Below are positions 4,372 through 6,480 of a DNA stretch of 6,480 nt, one piece after another. The notes under the pieces are model-generated. The model was not told the DNA's origin. It worked only from the letters and a program-made list of their open reading frames with translations, and searched no databases. The stretch is from Candidatus Woesearchaeota archaeon (GTDB lineage Archaea > Nanoarchaeota > Nanoarchaeia > Woesearchaeales > GW2011-AR4), in the NCBI GenBank assembly GCA_023259315.1, contig JAHFQL010000070.1, forward strand, positions 1 to 6,480, written 5' to 3'. Position 1 is the stretch's first letter, and each line of letters opens with the position of its first letter. A program made the translations under genes and the position numbers.

Positions 4372-5790
4372 CTATCCAATTTTCTCAATCATTGCATACT
4401 TCCCAAGAATTTCCTTTGCAGTTCCTATAAAATCTACCTCTTTGTCTGTAGGTATTACTGCCCCTGCCGCGTTCTGATGTCCGCCAGATTCGGCATTTCC
4501 AATTCCATGTATTGACTCTTCAATGATCTTTCTTAAATCCAAAATGCCGTTTACGTTATTGGTTGTTCGTAAAGATACTTTTGTGTTTCCATCAAGAGAT
4601 TGTGCCATTGAAAGAATAAAAGTGTTGTTAGTCATTAGATTTGATTTTGATAATATGGAAGCAAGCGTGCCAATCATTGTAGACATTATTTTGTCTTTCG
4701 CATTGATAATGACAAATCCTTTCCCCCAGAAAACGTCTTCGGAAAATTTGTTCTCATTGTACCAGTTCAAAGCATTTACAATCTCCTTTTTGTAATCAGC
4801 CAGGCTTCTTATGGCTTGCTGCTTTATTTTTTTGTCGCCCAAGCAGGCGCCTATGCCGTAAGATGCCCGTCCAAGCCTGCCGCATGCGTTAAGCAGTGTT
4901 GCAAATTCTTTTGCGTCTCTGGTAGGGCTTTCCTCTTTTTCATGGGGCAGTATGTATATGTTGCCAAGCACATCGTCAGGATTTGTCTCATCTAATCTTT
5001 TCATTATTATTCCAGTAACCAGTTTTTTCATGTCTTGATTATCCAAATGAACAATCTTTTTCCAGCCGGAACCATTTTTTGGGTCTATACCGATCTGGTA
5101 TAGGAATTGTATGGCCCCGGATTCAGAACCGGAAACTCCCGGAATGTAAGGGTCCGTGCAATACTCCAATGCCTTGTGCAGCGGCTTTGTCTGAGAGCCA
5201 AAAATTCTTAAGCCGCGCTCAACCTTTATCTTTCCTTTTTTGATTGCTATCTGGAGTACATCATTATTGAGTTTTAAGAATCCATTTTGCTCCTGTAAAT
5301 CGCCTATAGCGCCTATTATCGCAACATGCGCGAAATCTTCCATGCTTTTGTCCACTGCACAAGCAAACTTAAACACAACGCCTGCGCCTGAAATCTCTTT
5401 TCCACCGTCAATGCCATAAATATGTGGGTTTACAAATACTATTCCTTCAATATCAATATTTTCTGTGCTATGATGGTCTAAGATAAACACTTTCCTGCCA
5501 GCAAGTAGCTCTTTGATGTCATTAATGACTCCTGACCCTACGTCTGTGAATATAAAGCAGTTGTAAGACTCTTTGGCAATCTGGCTTATAACAACCCTGT
5601 TGAGCTGCTGAACTATAGATACTGAATATTTTCGGTTTTCATTATTTAAAAGCTTAAGAAGTATAGAGCATGCGCTTATTCCATCAGCATCCAAATGGCT
5701 TATAACCCTTATGACCTCTTTTTTGTCAATACTTTTGAAAGCCTCCGCAGCTCTATCTAAACTTTCATTGAATTGTTCATAAGGATCCAT
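4372..5790 (-). CDS. Archaeal RecJ/GAN-like DHH-DHHA1 phosphoesterase (single-strand nuclease)
   Basis: The 472-aa protein has the DHH catalytic core in order: SHLDADG (31-37, motif I), FTDVG (D83, motif II), LDHHS (DHH at 105-107, motif III) and GAIGD (D164, motif IV). All Mn-binding aspartates and histidines are present. A middle section contains RDAKEFATLLNACGRLGRA (about 291-309), typical of archaeal RecJ-like proteins, and the DHHA1 motif SGGHQNAAGA is at 435-444. Archaeal relatives degrade single-stranded DNA or RNA 5'-3' or 3'-5', and some (GAN) bind the GINS replication complex; which activity applies here cannot be told. Length is normal for the family. A GTG three codons upstream (5797-5799) is a possible start but is part of the Shine-Dalgarno AGGTG, so I choose the ATG at 5788-5790. 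It lies 67 bp downstream of the uppS-like gene and shows no functional link to the thiol genes. Confidence 0.92.
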   Translation of the reverse strand: MDPYEQFNESLDRAAEAFKSIDKKEVIRVISHLDADGISACSILLKLLNNENRKYSVSIVQQLNRVVISQIAKESYNCFIFTDVGSGVINDIKELLAGRKVFILDHHSTENIDIEGIVFVNPHIYGIDGGKEISGAGVVFKFACAVDKSMEDFAHVAIIGAIGDLQEQNGFLKLNNDVLQIAIKKGKIKVERGLRIFGSQTKPLHKALEYCTDPYIPGVSGSESGAIQFLYQIGIDPKNGSGWKKIVHLDNQDMKKLVTGIIMKRLDETNPDDVLGNIYILPHEKEESPTRDAKEFATLLNACGRLGRASYGIGACLGDKKIKQQAIRSLADYKKEIVNALNWYNENKFSEDVFWGKGFVIINAKDKIMSTMIGTLASILSKSNLMTNNTFILSMAQSLDGNTKVSLRTTNNVNGILDLRKIIEESIHGIGNAESGGHQNAAGAVIPTDKEVDFIGTAKEILGKYAMIEKIG

Positions 5791-5796
5791 CAAAAG

Positions 5797-5801
5797 CACC
5801 T
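5797..5801 (-). promoter_or_regulatory. Shine-Dalgarno AGGTG that decides the RecJ-like start
   Basis: AGGTG on the minus strand lies 6 nt before the ATG at 5790, ideal spacing. The upstream GTG is contained in this site and is therefore an unlikely start codon. Confidence 0.75.
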
Positions 5802-5835
5802 GATTAATTTTGTTTTACCAGTTATTAGAACTGCG

Positions 5836-5850
5836 CTTATTTTTATACTT
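5836..5850 (-). promoter_or_regulatory. Possible TATA promoter of the RecJ-like gene
   Basis: The minus strand reads AAGTATAAAAATAAG here. The TATA centre near 5843 predicts transcription starting near 5817, giving a 27-nt leader that contains the SD. Co-transcription with the upstream gene, 67 bp away, is also possible. Confidence 0.4.
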
Positions 5851-5857
5851 TGTTATT

Positions 5858-6480
5858 TCATTTCCCAAACCTTCTTTCTCTTCCATTAAATTCTTCAATG
5901 CAATTTAGCAAGTCCTCTTTTGTGAATTCAGGCCATAACTTATTTACGAAAATCCATTCACTGTAAACGCTCTGCCAGGTTAGGAAGTTGGATGTCCTTA
6001 TTTCACCACCGGGCCTTATGACCAAATCAGGCTCGCTTTTAAGGTAAAGATTGTCTGTTATCAAATTTTCATTTATTTGGCTTGGCCTGAGTTTTTTTGA
6101 ATTACTTATAATTTTTTTGAATGCATCAATTACCTCCTGCCTGCCGCCATATGCCATTGCAAAATTAACAATGAAATTTTTGTGGTTCTTTGTCTTATCT
6201 ATTATGTCCAGCATAGATTTTCTTATGTCTTTTGGGAACATGCCTAGTTTTCCAATCACATTAATTCTTACTTTGTTTTTGAAAATATTCTCCTTGTATT
6301 TCATGTTTTTGAACTCGCGCTTGAATATACCAAACAGGAAATCTTTCTCGGCTTTTGACCTATTGAAGTTCTCTGTTGAGAAAGAATAAAGAGTTAATTC
6401 TTTTACGCCGAGCTCTCTGCACCATTCCAGCAGCTCTTCAAGCTTTTTAAGCCCAAATTCATGACCTTTCCATGGCTGCA
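5858..6480 (-). CDS. uppS: cis-Prenyltransferase, UppS family (5' end beyond window)
   Basis: The open frame continues past the internal Met at 6304 to the right edge; 206 residues are visible. The upstream part reads GHEFGLKKLEELLEWCRELG, then LTLYSFSTENFNRS, the family's FSTEN signature, so the gene is 5'-truncated by the window. The first 30 or so residues, with the DGNGRW motif, lie outside. Further motifs are INVIGKLGMFP, NFAMAYGGRQEV, DLVIRPGGEIRTSNFLTWQS, YSEWIFVNKLWPEF and the terminal ERRFGK. The enzyme adds isopentenyl diphosphate units in cis to make long polyprenyl diphosphates, the lipid carriers for glycan or N-glycosylation precursors at the membrane. The motif is IRPGGE where bacterial enzymes have IRTGGE. 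The upstream promoter is not visible. The gene may be co-transcribed with the RecJ-like gene. Confidence 0.93.
   Translation of the reverse strand, partial: QPWKGHEFGLKKLEELLEWCRELGVKELTLYSFSTENFNRSKAEKDFLFGIFKREFKNMKYKENIFKNKVRINVIGKLGMFPKDIRKSMLDIIDKTKNHKNFIVNFAMAYGGRQEVIDAFKKIISNSKKLRPSQINENLITDNLYLKSEPDLVIRPGGEIRTSNFLTWQSVYSEWIFVNKLWPEFTKEDLLNCIEEFNGRERRFGK

Noticed and set aside
5791..5799. GTG start three codons upstream for the RecJ-like gene
   Set aside because: The GTG is part of the Shine-Dalgarno AGGTG that sits 6 nt from the ATG at 5790.
6302..6304. Internal Met as the start of the UppS-family gene
   Set aside because: The frame stays open to the window edge and encodes conserved family motifs (FSTENFNRS) upstream of this Met.
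6051..6389. 112-codon open frame on the + strand, hydrophobic
   Set aside because: It lies antisense to conserved UppS motifs; its hydrophobicity is a by-product of the complementary codons. The same applies to the + frame at 4523-4795 opposite the RecJ-like gene and the minus frames at 710-943, 1532-1741, 2433-2636 and 3560-3742.

Overview
This AT-rich window looks like a piece of an archaeal genome, most likely from a small-genome DPANN-type lineage (Woesearchaeota/Pacearchaeota-like); the lineage is my inference. Archaeal signs are BRE/TATA-type promoters, an apparently leaderless gene, Shine-Dalgarno sites of the GGAGGTG type, an archaeal RecJ/GAN-type DHH nuclease, a compact winged-helix regulator, and many small membrane-anchored proteins with tight or overlapping junctions.

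Left and centre (about 70-4003, + strand): six consecutive genes appear to form an extracytoplasmic thiol/disulfide module. In order they are: a three-TM protein with a His-rich loop and a Cys-rich CxxCC...CxCxH domain; a 68-aa single-TM protein on a Gly/Ser linker; a 68-aa lipoprotein; a membrane-anchored thioredoxin-fold protein that has lost its CxxC; a membrane protein with three tandem CxxC thioredoxin-like domains; and a membrane protein with repeated HxH motifs. The first two proteins end in the same residues, NLPSMQGGC, encoded by a perfect 32-bp DNA repeat that includes the stop codon. The lipoprotein carries a related GGGC near its C-terminus. Genes two to six are packed within about 20 bp of each other or overlap, so they are probably one operon. 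All are predicted to place their cysteines or histidines outside the membrane. I infer relay of thiols, disulfides or metal among them. No VKOR, DsbD or other recognisable electron source is inside the window.

Centre-right (4004-4368): an 89-bp gap holds a perfect 17-bp palindrome touching a BRE/TATA element, then a 91-aa winged-helix DNA-binding protein. The same 13-bp promoter core (AAAACTTTAAATA) also precedes the operon at 1250-1262.

Right (4372-6480, - strand): a complete archaeal RecJ-like DHH/DHHA1 phosphoesterase, and upstream of it on the same strand a cis-prenyltransferase (UppS family) whose N-terminus lies beyond the right edge. These are housekeeping genes, convergent with the thiol module and separated from the regulator by 3 bp. 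No RNA genes, mobile elements or CRISPR arrays were seen, and no stretch over 300 bp lacks a gene.
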